Position numbers and translations under genes: made by a program. This document shows positions 1-10,559 of a stretch of DNA of 33,390 nucleotides, piece after piece (the first letter of the stretch is position 1; every line of letters begins with the position of its first letter). The stretch covers positions 1 through 33,390 of the forward strand of contig JBDOQK010000095.1 in NCBI GenBank assembly GCA_040437565.1. The letters are read 5' to 3'. The notes below the pieces were generated by a model that worked only from the letters and a program-made list of their open reading frames with translations, was not told the origin of the DNA and ran no database searches. This DNA comes from Albugo candida. Taxonomy: Eukaryota; Oomycota; Peronosporomycetes; Albuginales.

Positions 1-627
1 TAGGTGAGAAAGCAATTCTAACATACTATCTTGAAAGTCCGAATACTCTTTATGTGTACGTCCCATGGATCTGATACCTGACTTGCGTGTAATAATCAGA
101 ATGTATTTCACGGTGTGGTCAAAACAGGAAGACGTAAGCGACAACAATCTTTGGAGGGCTCAATCAAAGCTAGATTAACCAGATATATTTTGGATAACTT
201 TATTCGTTTTCCCTATCATAAAGCAAAAGGTTTGTTTTCGAAATAGAGTAGTGAGATCCCTCGACCTAGCTACTTCTAGTAATACCGTGACTCGACTTTA
301 ATTATATTCTGATAGTATATGTTGCTACATTTTCTTCTATCAAGGAGTCGGTAGATTTAGTAACAGCCCAAGGAAGACAAGTTCTAGATGAAAAGGTTAT
401 TCGAAAGCTTTGATTTCGGCATCATCGAGTCAACCTGGTGCTGCAATCTTGTCTCATTCAAATATGAGAAATTGGGGATTCTTGACGCTTACGTTTTGCT
501 GTTTTCGACCGCACCGTGTGATACGTTTTGCTGTTTTCGACCACACCGTGTGATAGTTCTCCAAGGGGATTAGACATAAAAAGTATTCGCATTTGCAAGA
601 TTGTATGATAGAATTGCTTGTCACCTA
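1..627. mobile_element. Short non-autonomous DNA element (MITE-like) with long inverted ends
   Basis: The first 57 bases (beginning TAGGTGAGAAAGCAATTCT) reappear as the reverse complement of 572-627 (beginning TAGGTGACAAGCAATTCT). About nine differences and one single-base gap separate the two arms, so they are roughly 84 percent alike. Both ends carry TA, which fits a TA target-site duplication as made by Tc1/mariner-type transposases, but the TA could also be part of the repeat. The interior has no transposase; its longest open stretch (388-573) looks like chance. The element starts at the first base of the window, so the true left end may lie further out. Termini and length suggest a MITE; the superfamily is inferred only. 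Confidence 0.6.
491..554. repeat. 32-bp tandem duplication inside the TIR element
   Basis: Two adjacent 32-bp units, 491-522 and 523-554, each begin ACGTTTTGCTGTTTTCGACC and differ at one base. The repeat lies inside the TIR element and has no visible coding role. Confidence 0.85.
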
Positions 628-784
628 CAATAGCCCTTTCTCACCCATCGTTTTTTTCTGGTTTCATATGCCAAACCAGCTTTTCTCACATTGAAATGAG
701 ACAAGTGTTTACCACCACCTTGACTCGATCTTGCGAATAGACAAATTTTTCTGAAATATAATCATCTAGAATTGGTATTCTTGG

Positions 785-1237
785 TACTGTTCAGAGATCA
801 AGGGGTAATGCCAAAAGTTTAGAATTCGATGGTCTCCGGAAAAAGCTACGCGACTGGCGGGACATTGAGAGGAGAGTATCGCTAAAGTGGATTCAGGGTA
901 GACGGACTTTTGTCAGCAAGGATGATTTACGTATGAGTACTCAGCTTTACGTAAAAGAAAACAAAGGAATCTTCTCGATCAGCTGGGCAAAGCGTGAAAG
1001 TTGCCAGTTTACTTGCGGATGCCACGTTATCCCAAAATATAGACGGGCACCTTGGCACGAAGGGCACCTTACGGCAAGTGCTCTTTTTTGGGAAGCAAAA
1101 GAGACCGCCAGATGATACGAATGAATGTTGATGAACATACTATCAGTATCCCAAGATCATAATATGAAAGCATGGAAAGAAAGCTTCTGGAAAATAATGA
1201 CGGTTCTTTGACAATCAGTAAACGCGGTCGATTCCAA
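785..1237 (+). pseudogene. Gene A: broken fragment of the pepsin-like family
   Basis: This is a plus-strand remnant of the family represented intact at 17707-18807 and 29989-31080, closest to the broken copy at 15723-16867. It starts around the flap region (Gly-Lys-Ser-Tyr-Ala-Thr-Gly at about 838-858). It continues through a stretch resembling the middle of the family (Glu-Asn-Lys-Gly-Ile-Phe) and the C-lobe Asp segment (Met-Asn-Val-Asp-Glu-His, about 1122-1140). It runs into a gap at 1238, so the C-terminus is not seen. The frame is broken: near 1090 the reading frame shifts relative to copy B, and a TAA replaces a tyrosine codon near 1160. No promoter module like that of the other copies was found upstream. 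It looks non-functional, or it could be a mis-assembled allele of copy B. Confidence 0.75.
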
Positions 1238-1337
1238 NNNNNNNNNNNNNNNNNNNNNNNNNNNNNNNNNNNNNNNNNNNNNNNNNNNNNNNNNNNNNNN
1301 NNNNNNNNNNNNNNNNNNNNNNNNNNNNNNNNNNNNN
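1238..1337. other. Assembly gap (100 N)
   Basis: This is a run of exactly 100 N and so probably a placeholder of unknown true length. By comparison with the inverted counterpart (16038 leftward to 14006), about 2 kb could be missing here. Confidence 0.95.
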
Positions 1338-1675
1338 TTCTTCTTGATTCACTATGATGAGACAATTAGTTCAGTGATTACTCATTGTCGGGCTAAGGTA
1401 CACTGATGTATACCGATGTATACCGATTGATATCGACTGATATTGAGTGATGAATGACGATTATTCGAGTCCAATTGGTTGCTTCGTTGTACTCCTCGAT
1501 GATTTCATATTTCATCTAGAGCTAAAATTAGATTACGTAGGCTGATCGCTGTGGGACGGAAATATTGGCGCAGTACCTGAATACGTACTCAGTCATCGCC
1601 TTGATAAATCTCGAGAAAGATGACTACTGGGTAGCAACATGAATATGTGACGGTTTAACACACTGAAATGTCTGA
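1338..1675. repeat. Arm of a long inverted duplication (partner 13668-14006)
   Basis: Read in reverse complement, 13668-14006 matches this stretch almost throughout, with scattered substitutions and small indels. Examples are the segment around TCTTCTTGATTCACTATGATGA at the left end and ATGACTACTGGGTAGCAACA near 1620. Gene A lies just left of this arm and gene B just beyond the partner arm, so the duplicated unit includes a pepsin-like gene copy. Confidence 0.85.
1404..1453. repeat. Degenerate 10-bp tandem repeat
   Basis: Five consecutive decamers are related to GATGTATACC: two are exact and three have drifted toward GATTGATATC, GACTGATATT and GAGTGATGAA. The same array is present in the inverted partner near 13890-13940, so it predates the duplication. 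Confidence 0.7.
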
Positions 1676-2592
1676 TTCGTTCACGGCGGCATAAGAGACC
1701 ATGAAAAGTTGAGTCTGTTGACTCCACTGCGCAATCATTATACCCTCAGCTTGGCATAAGAGAGCATCGACACCCACACAAACAGAGTATACAAGAAAAA
1801 TAAAATTGTCAAACGTCAATAAGTCGGAATGGCTTGACCGAGTAACATCCCTGACTGCAATTTCTGCCACAAACCCTCACATCCTCCTTGAAATGGTCTT
1901 GTTACTATATCGGTCGCCCTGATATGCCGCAGTGTGTCGTCGGGTGTGTATCGCAGCGGGAAGACTTATCAACGATTCAAGGGGGAAACCAACACAGCCA
2001 TACAGGGAAACACTTGAAATTACGTAAATCTATAGGAACATCCGCATGTCCAAGAAATGCGCCCAGTAGCACTTCAAAGTATGACAAACTTATAAGAACG
2101 TGAAGGAATCGGAATAGGTGCATTTTTTCAAATATTTGCATCATCTTCGTTGCATCTAAATAGTGATCTCTTGCACCCGCATACGTTCGATTAGAATTTT
2201 CCAATGACCTGAACTTGAGTCGAATTCTCACAAGCCCGCATCAGGACACAATTTGAAACGCTCGAGCCTCAGTGATCCTTCTGAAGCTGATTCAGTGGAC
2301 CTATGAGTCACAAACTAGCGCTGTCAGCATGTAATGAGTCACTTGCGGTATAAAGTTTAATCGGCAAAGCGACCGAGTGGACATCTAATGATCTGGTTGA
2401 AGCAACGGACTTTTCAGCGTCAGAACAAAACGGTTTATTAAATTTCTGCGTCGATGCGCGTTTTCGAGCGAGACTTACCAGCACTTGAGGCCAGCTTTTT
2501 AAACAACAATCTGCTAGTGTTCTTGCTTGATACACTGACTTTGATTTAATTCTTCTGAACCAAGGCATAGATTTTTTGTTCGAAAGAATCAA
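1655..2592 (-). pseudogene. Decayed minus-strand coding sequence, family unknown (copy 1)
   Basis: Minus-strand open stretches of 60-95 codons (2592-2308, 2231-1977, 1870-1655) lie in different frames. They show conceptual similarity to the minus strand of 22420-21430. The pair Leu-Lys-Phe-Arg-Ser-Leu here and Phe-Glu-Phe-Lys-Ser-Leu there is followed in both by Thr-Tyr and a similarly spaced Leu/Phe pattern. Ser-Val-Tyr-Gln is matched by Ser-Ala-Tyr-Gln. Nucleotide similarity is also visible, for example around 1890-1960 against 21675-21740. I do not recognise the protein. It looks alpha-helical and leucine-rich, with no clear signal peptide. Scattered frame changes make this copy non-functional as read. 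Confidence 0.4.
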
Positions 2593-2629
2593 TTACTCTC
2601 GAATAGGGTTACTTTATATATTATTTTAT

Positions 2630-4686
2630 CATGTGGTGCATAATGTGGAAGGACAAGCGGAAGCTAGCGTGTCTTTTTCTTGATTTGATGCACCTCCATG
2701 ACGACAAATAACAGGTCTCGTGATAACTTGATACAGTTGATGCTGCACTGTGCTTGAACTCCACGACAATAATATGTTCCCTCCCGCGCTCATGGCAACC
2801 TCCCACATACCTCTACATTTACTACGCATTCTTCTATGGTATTCCGTTTAAAATTCAATTTCCCTTGTTCTTGCGACTTGCCATTTCGCTTTGGTCGCTT
2901 TCATCTCAATTGTTTATAGCTTTGTTAGAAGCTGTTAATCTACCTGAACCAGGTGCCCAAAACTTCTTCTATATGCACGCATACTGATCTGCAAATGGTA
3001 CCGAGATGCTGTGTACGCTTCGTAAATTACACTGATATATTATCATTTTTCGTGCTCAAAAATCCTTCTTTAATATTTTTCTCGTTGCTCGAATTAAAAA
3101 AAAGCTGAGCAACATCCAATCCTTCTCTCTCTCGTTTCCAGCTATCTTGTCGCCGAGACCGAAATCTTAGGAAGTAAATGTATCCAGGGTGAGATATGTC
3201 TGATTCGTTGCTAGGTGGTGCTATCGAGACTATGCCATGTTTGTGCATGATTGACTCATACAATATTCATCCTCCATTATACCGAAGTCGGGGGATCCAG
3301 AAAGCATATGATTGATTATTTCTTTGGCTAATCGGAATTGAGCACAGCTTCGATCTAACCTACAGTACAACTTAGAAACACATAGTCTCGATAGATAAAG
3401 TTTTGATGGTGTCACAACTTTTCAGCTTGTAGGCCGTAACCAGCTGTGTAAGCTTAGTTTTCAAATTCAATTGCTTCTATCAGAATTATCCCACCGGTCT
3501 CGTTTGTAAAAGCTCATGCGCAACTACAAATTACTTCTCTGTATTCCCTGGGTTGATTTGTCAACTAGTAAGAAAGCAGAATATCACATCAACGAAGACA
3601 AATGACATTGAGAGACGGCGTGGGCTAGCCAAAATATTTGGTAAACAGATTCATTTTAATAGAGTCGACCCGACTGGAACGCCATCTTTATCTTGAACGC
3701 TAATATCGTCGAACTGACTAGGCGCTTATAATGCTATCTATCCCTATCTCTTTGTATTCTTACGCTTTTCAGCTCACTATCGGTTTGCTTGTGCTGTTGG
3801 AAAATGCTTCAATTTTAACGCACAAATAACGATATCCGTATCGGTCATTGCATATATCCATTACGAGTGCTCTAGTAACGCAAAGACAGAAGCAATCTAG
3901 TGCTACATAGAGGTTTCTGATGGACTATACATCGGATGATAGTTCATATCCATTGTTGGATGTAAAGCTTACAGACCTCTCATGAAGCTGTTATAACAAG
4001 GAAGATATTCTGCGAGCTTATGTCTCATCCTCAAACAGTTATCGTATCATTTGCCATGATTGATATACTTCGAAAATATCTATTTACTACATGATGCTAA
4101 TGTCAATATTGCTCAAGGGGATGTTTAGAGGTGGTGAATCTGGCGCAGATTTTGAATATGATAAACTCACCAATTCATTTTGAGGATGGATGCTGGGACA
4201 AAGAGATAAATATTGGACGACGGGTTTCTCATCGTCACAACATACAAACATAAGAGGCAAATAGTTCCAGCAGGTTTCAGAGATGTCCAATGTAAATAAT
4301 CCAAGACGATCATGTTATACAGTATTAAGTGAGAGAAGGCGTTCGACTGTTATGTGAATAAATGTCACCATCAGCTTGGACTTTGACCGGCTAAGAGTCA
4401 CATTAAGCGTGCAATCCTAAAAAATAAACAGTCGGAAAGTAACTCCCTATGTCTTTGATTGATGTCAAGTTTGAGTGCGAGAAGTATGGCAATTGATAAT
4501 TGAAATTAATGGTGCAGCTCAGGATGTACTTCATGATTTAAAAGATCTCATAAATATCAATCGTTAAGGCTACCTGAAGCTCCTAAACAACACCCTAAGT
4601 CCATGTGATCGGTACTCGTTTAGCATATAGAATGAAATGCTACTGTTTCAAACATTCCTTGGTATCTTTCTCATCAAGCAATAGAA
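2630..4686. other. About 2 kb with no recognised gene
   Basis: No frame here exceeds about 80 codons and none shows a recognisable motif. Bases 3185-3240 contain ATGTCTGATTCGTT and following sequence similar to 1668-1710, so part of this stretch is probably another worn copy of the same dispersed repeat. Confidence 0.5.
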
Positions 4687-5098
4687 CGTCGACGAATATG
4701 TGACAAATGACCCCTACAGATACGGTAATCAATTACATAGTACTCCACAAGAAGGAGTTATTAAAGATTGCTTTAAGACACATCCGGTCCTCGGTGCTAA
4801 GCGAAACTCGTGCTTTTCAGGTCTTGGGTCACACGTTGTCTTTATGGGATCAAGGTATGAGAAAGAAGAATCCAACTTAGCATTGAGATGGGCACAAACG
4901 ATGCGAATGATCTCACACATTTACATATCAATTATCGATGCAAGGGTATATGTACATCTGATGGATATCATCATTACAAAGTTACGTGTAGATGAAATCG
5001 AGAAAGCCATCGATATATCACTAAGTGGCAGAAGACACCACGATGGAAAGTTTAGTAATCGCCAAGACTACCACATATATCGTGCCAATGGCAGTTAA
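4687..5098 (+). CDS. Hypothetical open frame, unassigned
   Basis: An open stretch of about 137 codons follows an in-frame TAG at 4684-4686 and ends at TAA 5096-5098. The first ATG in this frame (Met in the context Val-Phe-Met-Gly-Ser-Arg-Tyr) is about a third of the way in. The open frame is therefore either an internal exon whose start lies elsewhere, or chance. The composition is mixed and hydrophilic, with a short hydrophobic run (His-Ile-Tyr-Ile-Ser-Ile-Ile) and a charged, helix-like part (Lys-Leu-Arg-Val-Asp-Glu-Ile-Glu-Lys-Ala). I see no domain, signal peptide or clear transmembrane segment. A shorter antisense frame overlaps 4729-4920. It stands out only because surrounding sequence is closed in all frames. 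Confidence 0.2.
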
Positions 5099-5315
5099 CT
5101 CACAATCGTCGATCTGCATTGATGTGCATGAAACTACCTTCAGCTATATTCACGTTCGTGAAATTTCCAATTGAAGTCGTCAAGTCAAGTACACAGCCCG
5201 ATAGACTTTCTGGCTAGGCTCTAGGGAGTAATGCAATGAAGCAACGAATCACACTAAATCTGATAAAAAGAAAAGTCTGTTAATGAAATCACCGATTTGA
5301 AGGATATACATTCAG

Positions 5316-5701
5316 CTTCGAAGATCGAAGAAACCTGTCAGCGTTCGTGGATACTATCACGAAGCAAGGTTTTAGCAAAAACCACTTGAAGCCAACAAAT
5401 GGTTGTGTGGAGACGGCTTCTGGTGGTAAGAAAAGAATTGCGTCATGGAACGTCTGTCTGAGCAACTTTGCCATGATGGTGATCCTAAGTATTCAAATGA
5501 TCAACTTGACCTTTATTACAGAATGGCTTTGAGAATGTCTTCCGATCACCTTTTCAGAATCATGAGAATTGATCCTTGCAGCTAGCTGGTACGAAAAGGC
5601 CTCAGCGAGCATGACAAGACTTCTCCATTTTGTGGAGCTCTCGAGCTTCCATGTGTAGAGTTTTCTTACCGCTCAAATGTACAAGAAAAGATACAGAAGA
5701 A
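5316..5701. repeat. Contig-end duplicate, copy 1 (386 bp)
   Basis: It ends at the gap edge (5701) and is repeated from the first base after the gap (5802-6187), with no difference that I can see. A merge failure between overlapping contigs is the simplest reading. Any frame in this block, such as one starting near 5316, should be counted once. Confidence 0.9.
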
Positions 5702-5801
5702 NNNNNNNNNNNNNNNNNNNNNNNNNNNNNNNNNNNNNNNNNNNNNNNNNNNNNNNNNNNNNNNNNNNNNNNNNNNNNNNNNNNNNNNNNNNNNNNNNNN
5801 N
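5702..5801. other. Assembly gap (100 N)
   Basis: Exactly 100 N. The 386 bp on its left are repeated on its right. Confidence 0.95.
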
Positions 5802-6365
5802 CTTCGAAGATCGAAGAAACCTGTCAGCGTTCGTGGATACTATCACGAAGCAAGGTTTTAGCAAAAACCACTTGAAGCCAACAAATGGTTGTGTGGAGAC
5901 GGCTTCTGGTGGTAAGAAAAGAATTGCGTCATGGAACGTCTGTCTGAGCAACTTTGCCATGATGGTGATCCTAAGTATTCAAATGATCAACTTGACCTTT
6001 ATTACAGAATGGCTTTGAGAATGTCTTCCGATCACCTTTTCAGAATCATGAGAATTGATCCTTGCAGCTAGCTGGTACGAAAAGGCCTCAGCGAGCATGA
6101 CAAGACTTCTCCATTTTGTGGAGCTCTCGAGCTTCCATGTGTAGAGTTTTCTTACCGCTCAAATGTACAAGAAAAGATACAGAAGAATACTGTATGCATG
6201 TGCAAGTATGTATTCAATTCTTGTATGTATCACTGTGAAAGCGTTTAAAGTGAAATTACATGAAGCAATGCAAAGTCGCTTCAGCACCACAGACTCAAAC
6301 TCCCGACTGAGCTGCTCGTAGTATTTGCACTATTGACGAGCCAACAATGACGAATATGAAAAATC
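5802..6365. repeat. Contig-end duplicate, copy 2
   Basis: Its first 386 bp equal 5316-5701. Its last 244 bp (6122-6365) reappear at 6466-6715 after the next gap with two substitutions and a 6-bp insertion (ATGTGC, a local repeat-unit change). That is the level of difference expected between alleles. No gene was recognised in the block. Confidence 0.88.
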
Positions 6366-6465
6366 NNNNNNNNNNNNNNNNNNNNNNNNNNNNNNNNNNN
6401 NNNNNNNNNNNNNNNNNNNNNNNNNNNNNNNNNNNNNNNNNNNNNNNNNNNNNNNNNNNNNNNNN
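6366..6465. other. Assembly gap (100 N)
   Basis: Exactly 100 N, flanked by overlapping copies of the same sequence. Confidence 0.95.
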
Positions 6466-6715
6466 AGCTCTCGAGCTTCCATGTGTAGAGTTTTCTTACC
6501 GCTCAAATGTACAAGAAAAGATACAGAAGAAAACTGTATGCATGTGCATGTGCAAGTATGTATTCAATTCTTGTATGTATCACTGTGAAAGCGTTTAAAG
6601 TGAAATTACATGAAGCAATGCAAAGTCGCTTCAGCACCACAGACTCAAGCTCCCGACTGAGCTGCTCGTAGTATTTGCACTATTGACGAGCCAACAATGA
6701 CGAATATGAAAAATC
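6466..6715. repeat. Contig-end duplicate, copy 3 (250 bp)
   Basis: It is nearly identical to 6122-6365, but has an extra ATGTGC unit and two base differences. It continues without a break into the unique sequence at 6716. Confidence 0.88.
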
Positions 6716-8289
6716 CCAATAGCACAGGTCCAATGGGGAAAGGATTTTCTCCCTAAAACACGTAGCATAATGTTTCTGAATTGTTTAGATAAAAAAAAGT
6801 TTCTATGATGTACCTTGTTTGCGTGCGACACTTTTCCTCGCTTCTTGACGTTGGACAAATGCTTTTCTGAGCGAAGCCTGGCTTTTGTTGGAAGGACCTA
6901 ATCGAGGAAGCAAACTCATACAACGAACAAATCGAGTTGGCGTAATGTCGAGATAAAACGGACCATTTCGATGAAGCAATTCGTCCAAAAATATGAAAAT
7001 GAACTGACAAGCCACACGAAAGTGTATACTGAAAATCAGTCACATTTATGTATACACGATTTGATCGATCCAATCAAAATTGGCCAACGCATATTCGACA
7101 CGCTTTATGATTGGACGCGTTGGATTCTAAGGCTTCCTTAATGTCTAAAATGAAAAGGGGGTAGACGCACTGAAATTATCATCGGAAAAGACGCAGCATC
7201 AGTGTATGTGTCAAATACAGTTACCATACAAAGAAGAGATCAGATTTCAGCAACTTGATACAAACAAGAGGTTATTTTCCTATAGAGCGGTATATCCGAA
7301 GCGCAAAAGTTCTTTTGACGTTAAACCAATATCGAGCTTTAATAATATTGACACGATCCTCGCACACAATGTCAAACTTAACGTCGCGACAAATTTTGCA
7401 TATGCAACTTGAATAGGGTCATCCATTTCAAGCTGCAAGTTGAAAGCACGAAAAAATATCTCCAGCCACGCCGTGAAACTATTACAGTACAATGGTTGCA
7501 CCCCATTATGGATGCAACAGATATCAAAAATCACATCTAAGAAGTGCTCGACCTTTTAAGATTGATGATAAGCGCTATTATCAACAAGGATGTCAATTAG
7601 AGGATTTTGACCGACTGGGGTCACCATTGGCAGGATGTGTCATATAGGCACTCAATCTCGGATTCGAAAGAAGTCTTTTGAATGTCGCCGAGGCGTGCAT
7701 ATTGATCAGAACGATTCAATTCGTCATACTGCACCCTATATATAATACAACGTCATGCACTGTTTCTAGCACTCAACATCGCTGCGAAGGCCACCAATAA
7801 GATACACTTCATCGGTTGGCGTACAGGTAGAAGATTGGCACAAACACATCGTAGTAATTCGCAACCTGTTTCCAACTCCGGATTTGACAGGCCCAATAAT
7901 ACCAAGGATGCTGAAATCTGATAAGCAATACGTCATGTCTAATGAACTCCCTCGAATCATTTGCCATCCTGTTGAAGCAGATGACATCAAATGCAATGCA
8001 TGAAGATATGCTTCTTATTCAGCAAAGGTCACACTGACGAAAAAGAAAGGGTGATGTCAGGGCAAGAATGAATTGTAAAAAGGTAACAAAAGGAAAGGAA
8101 AAACGACCACAGTAAGGGATCCAGCAGTCAAATTTCGCTACCACTCATGGAAGTGTAAGATTCCTACAAAGTGTATGTAAGAGTGACTTGGCCTTGATTC
8201 GAATTGGTAATGGTTATTTTCGTCATCTGAACATCAATCGCATTCAAAGTATCAATCCTGCAAAATGTCACAGAGGCATAAAGGCACTC
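6716..8289. other. Mostly non-coding; weak minus-strand open frames at 6753-7073
   Basis: Two overlapping minus-strand frames are open together (7073-6753, 106 codons; 7015-6803, 70 codons). The shorter contains Gly-Pro-Phe-Tyr-Leu-Asp-Ile-Thr-Pro-Thr-Arg-Phe followed by a basic tail (Lys-Ala-Phe-Val-Gln-Arg-Gln-Glu-Ala-Arg-Lys). It reads more like protein than its neighbours and could be an exon remnant, but I cannot name a family. At 7206-7534 short frames are open on both strands with no motif. The rest is closed. Confidence 0.3.
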
Positions 8290-9374
8290 TTTACCAGAGT
8301 GATAGAGCACGAAATTATAAAATGAAGATCATAATGCGCGCATTTCATATCGAAGATCATCTTTGTGCATACAAGGGAACGGAATCCCTTCCGTAGTTAT
8401 CCGACACTATTACAGAGAGTTCAATGATGGCACCACAGATTACGCCTTTGCACTACAAACGAATAATATTGAGATTGCAAGTTGTTTGTAACGCTTTTGC
8501 GTACTGAAACAATCAACCAGAGCCTATGCATATAAGTGTACCTGTGTCAGTATCCTAAGGGTAAAGTAACACAACGCCACAACATTGCTCGAACTTTGCT
8601 GAGAAATTAACAGTCTGTTAATGCTCTACAAGCTGACTTGTTTTGTGGACATTATGTTACCCATCGAAAGTGTGACAACTTGGACGATGAGACACAATTC
8701 TTCTGATTGCGTGGTGTGCTGATTGATAACGGTTTCGCAAATAGTATGTATCTTTGACGACATCAGAAGTGGCCTCATTTTACACTCTGTTTTTAGACCG
8801 CAATCCTACAATCAGTATTTTTTCAAATCGTGATTAAGGCTTCGTCGATGTGATTTTATCTCTCTTTGCTTGTCTGTCCCAAACCATCCGCAGTATCAAT
8901 CCTGACATAGTATCCGTCTTCATATTATGTTGTCATTTGCATTTTAGCTGACAACGGCGATAAAGAACAACTTCCCCGTGGACATCGATTCCCTAGCTCG
9001 ATGCGCTGAACCATTGAAAGCGGTGTCTTAGTACTAACCAGAGACCCCAAAAGTATGCATTAGTCCCGACGTGTTAAGTGGACGGAGTATTGTAGTCATT
9101 TTAGAAACATTATGCCTATCGTGTGCTTTCTTGTATGCATAGTCTAAAATGTTGCTAGTGTCAGTTCTTTTAAGCTCCAAGAGACAACGCATTGTGTTCG
9201 CATATGATTAGTGCTTATTGTTGATGCATCTCTTCAAGTCTCTTTGCTAATGCTTGGTCCATATCTTCAAAATAGAAGCAAAATTAGATTCAGAAACTTC
9301 AAAATCATTGAAATGACTCTGTAAATATACAAATCTTGCTCGTTGGAAGGGTACATGATGGGAAATTGCGGTAG
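8290..9374. repeat. Contig-end duplicate, copy 1 (1085 bp)
   Basis: It ends at the gap edge and is repeated base for base, as far as I can read, at 9475-10559, which begins right after the gap. No gene was recognised in it. Confidence 0.93.
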
Positions 9375-9474
9375 NNNNNNNNNNNNNNNNNNNNNNNNNN
9401 NNNNNNNNNNNNNNNNNNNNNNNNNNNNNNNNNNNNNNNNNNNNNNNNNNNNNNNNNNNNNNNNNNNNNNNNNN
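9375..9474. other. Assembly gap (100 N)
   Basis: Exactly 100 N between two copies of the same 1085 bp. Confidence 0.95.
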
Positions 9475-10559
9475 TTTACCAGAGTGATAGAGCACGAAAT
9501 TATAAAATGAAGATCATAATGCGCGCATTTCATATCGAAGATCATCTTTGTGCATACAAGGGAACGGAATCCCTTCCGTAGTTATCCGACACTATTACAG
9601 AGAGTTCAATGATGGCACCACAGATTACGCCTTTGCACTACAAACGAATAATATTGAGATTGCAAGTTGTTTGTAACGCTTTTGCGTACTGAAACAATCA
9701 ACCAGAGCCTATGCATATAAGTGTACCTGTGTCAGTATCCTAAGGGTAAAGTAACACAACGCCACAACATTGCTCGAACTTTGCTGAGAAATTAACAGTC
9801 TGTTAATGCTCTACAAGCTGACTTGTTTTGTGGACATTATGTTACCCATCGAAAGTGTGACAACTTGGACGATGAGACACAATTCTTCTGATTGCGTGGT
9901 GTGCTGATTGATAACGGTTTCGCAAATAGTATGTATCTTTGACGACATCAGAAGTGGCCTCATTTTACACTCTGTTTTTAGACCGCAATCCTACAATCAG
10001 TATTTTTTCAAATCGTGATTAAGGCTTCGTCGATGTGATTTTATCTCTCTTTGCTTGTCTGTCCCAAACCATCCGCAGTATCAATCCTGACATAGTATCC
10101 GTCTTCATATTATGTTGTCATTTGCATTTTAGCTGACAACGGCGATAAAGAACAACTTCCCCGTGGACATCGATTCCCTAGCTCGATGCGCTGAACCATT
10201 GAAAGCGGTGTCTTAGTACTAACCAGAGACCCCAAAAGTATGCATTAGTCCCGACGTGTTAAGTGGACGGAGTATTGTAGTCATTTTAGAAACATTATGC
10301 CTATCGTGTGCTTTCTTGTATGCATAGTCTAAAATGTTGCTAGTGTCAGTTCTTTTAAGCTCCAAGAGACAACGCATTGTGTTCGCATATGATTAGTGCT
10401 TATTGTTGATGCATCTCTTCAAGTCTCTTTGCTAATGCTTGGTCCATATCTTCAAAATAGAAGCAAAATTAGATTCAGAAACTTCAAAATCATTGAAATG
10501 ACTCTGTAAATATACAAATCTTGCTCGTTGGAAGGGTACATGATGGGAAATTGCGGTAG
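9475..10559. repeat. Contig-end duplicate, copy 2 (1085 bp)
   Basis: Equals 8290-9374 and continues uninterrupted into 10560. All frames are closed within short distances. Confidence 0.93.

Noticed and set aside
1404-1453. CRISPR-like array
   Set aside because: The 10-bp period with no spacers and strong drift is a simple degenerate tandem repeat in eukaryotic DNA.
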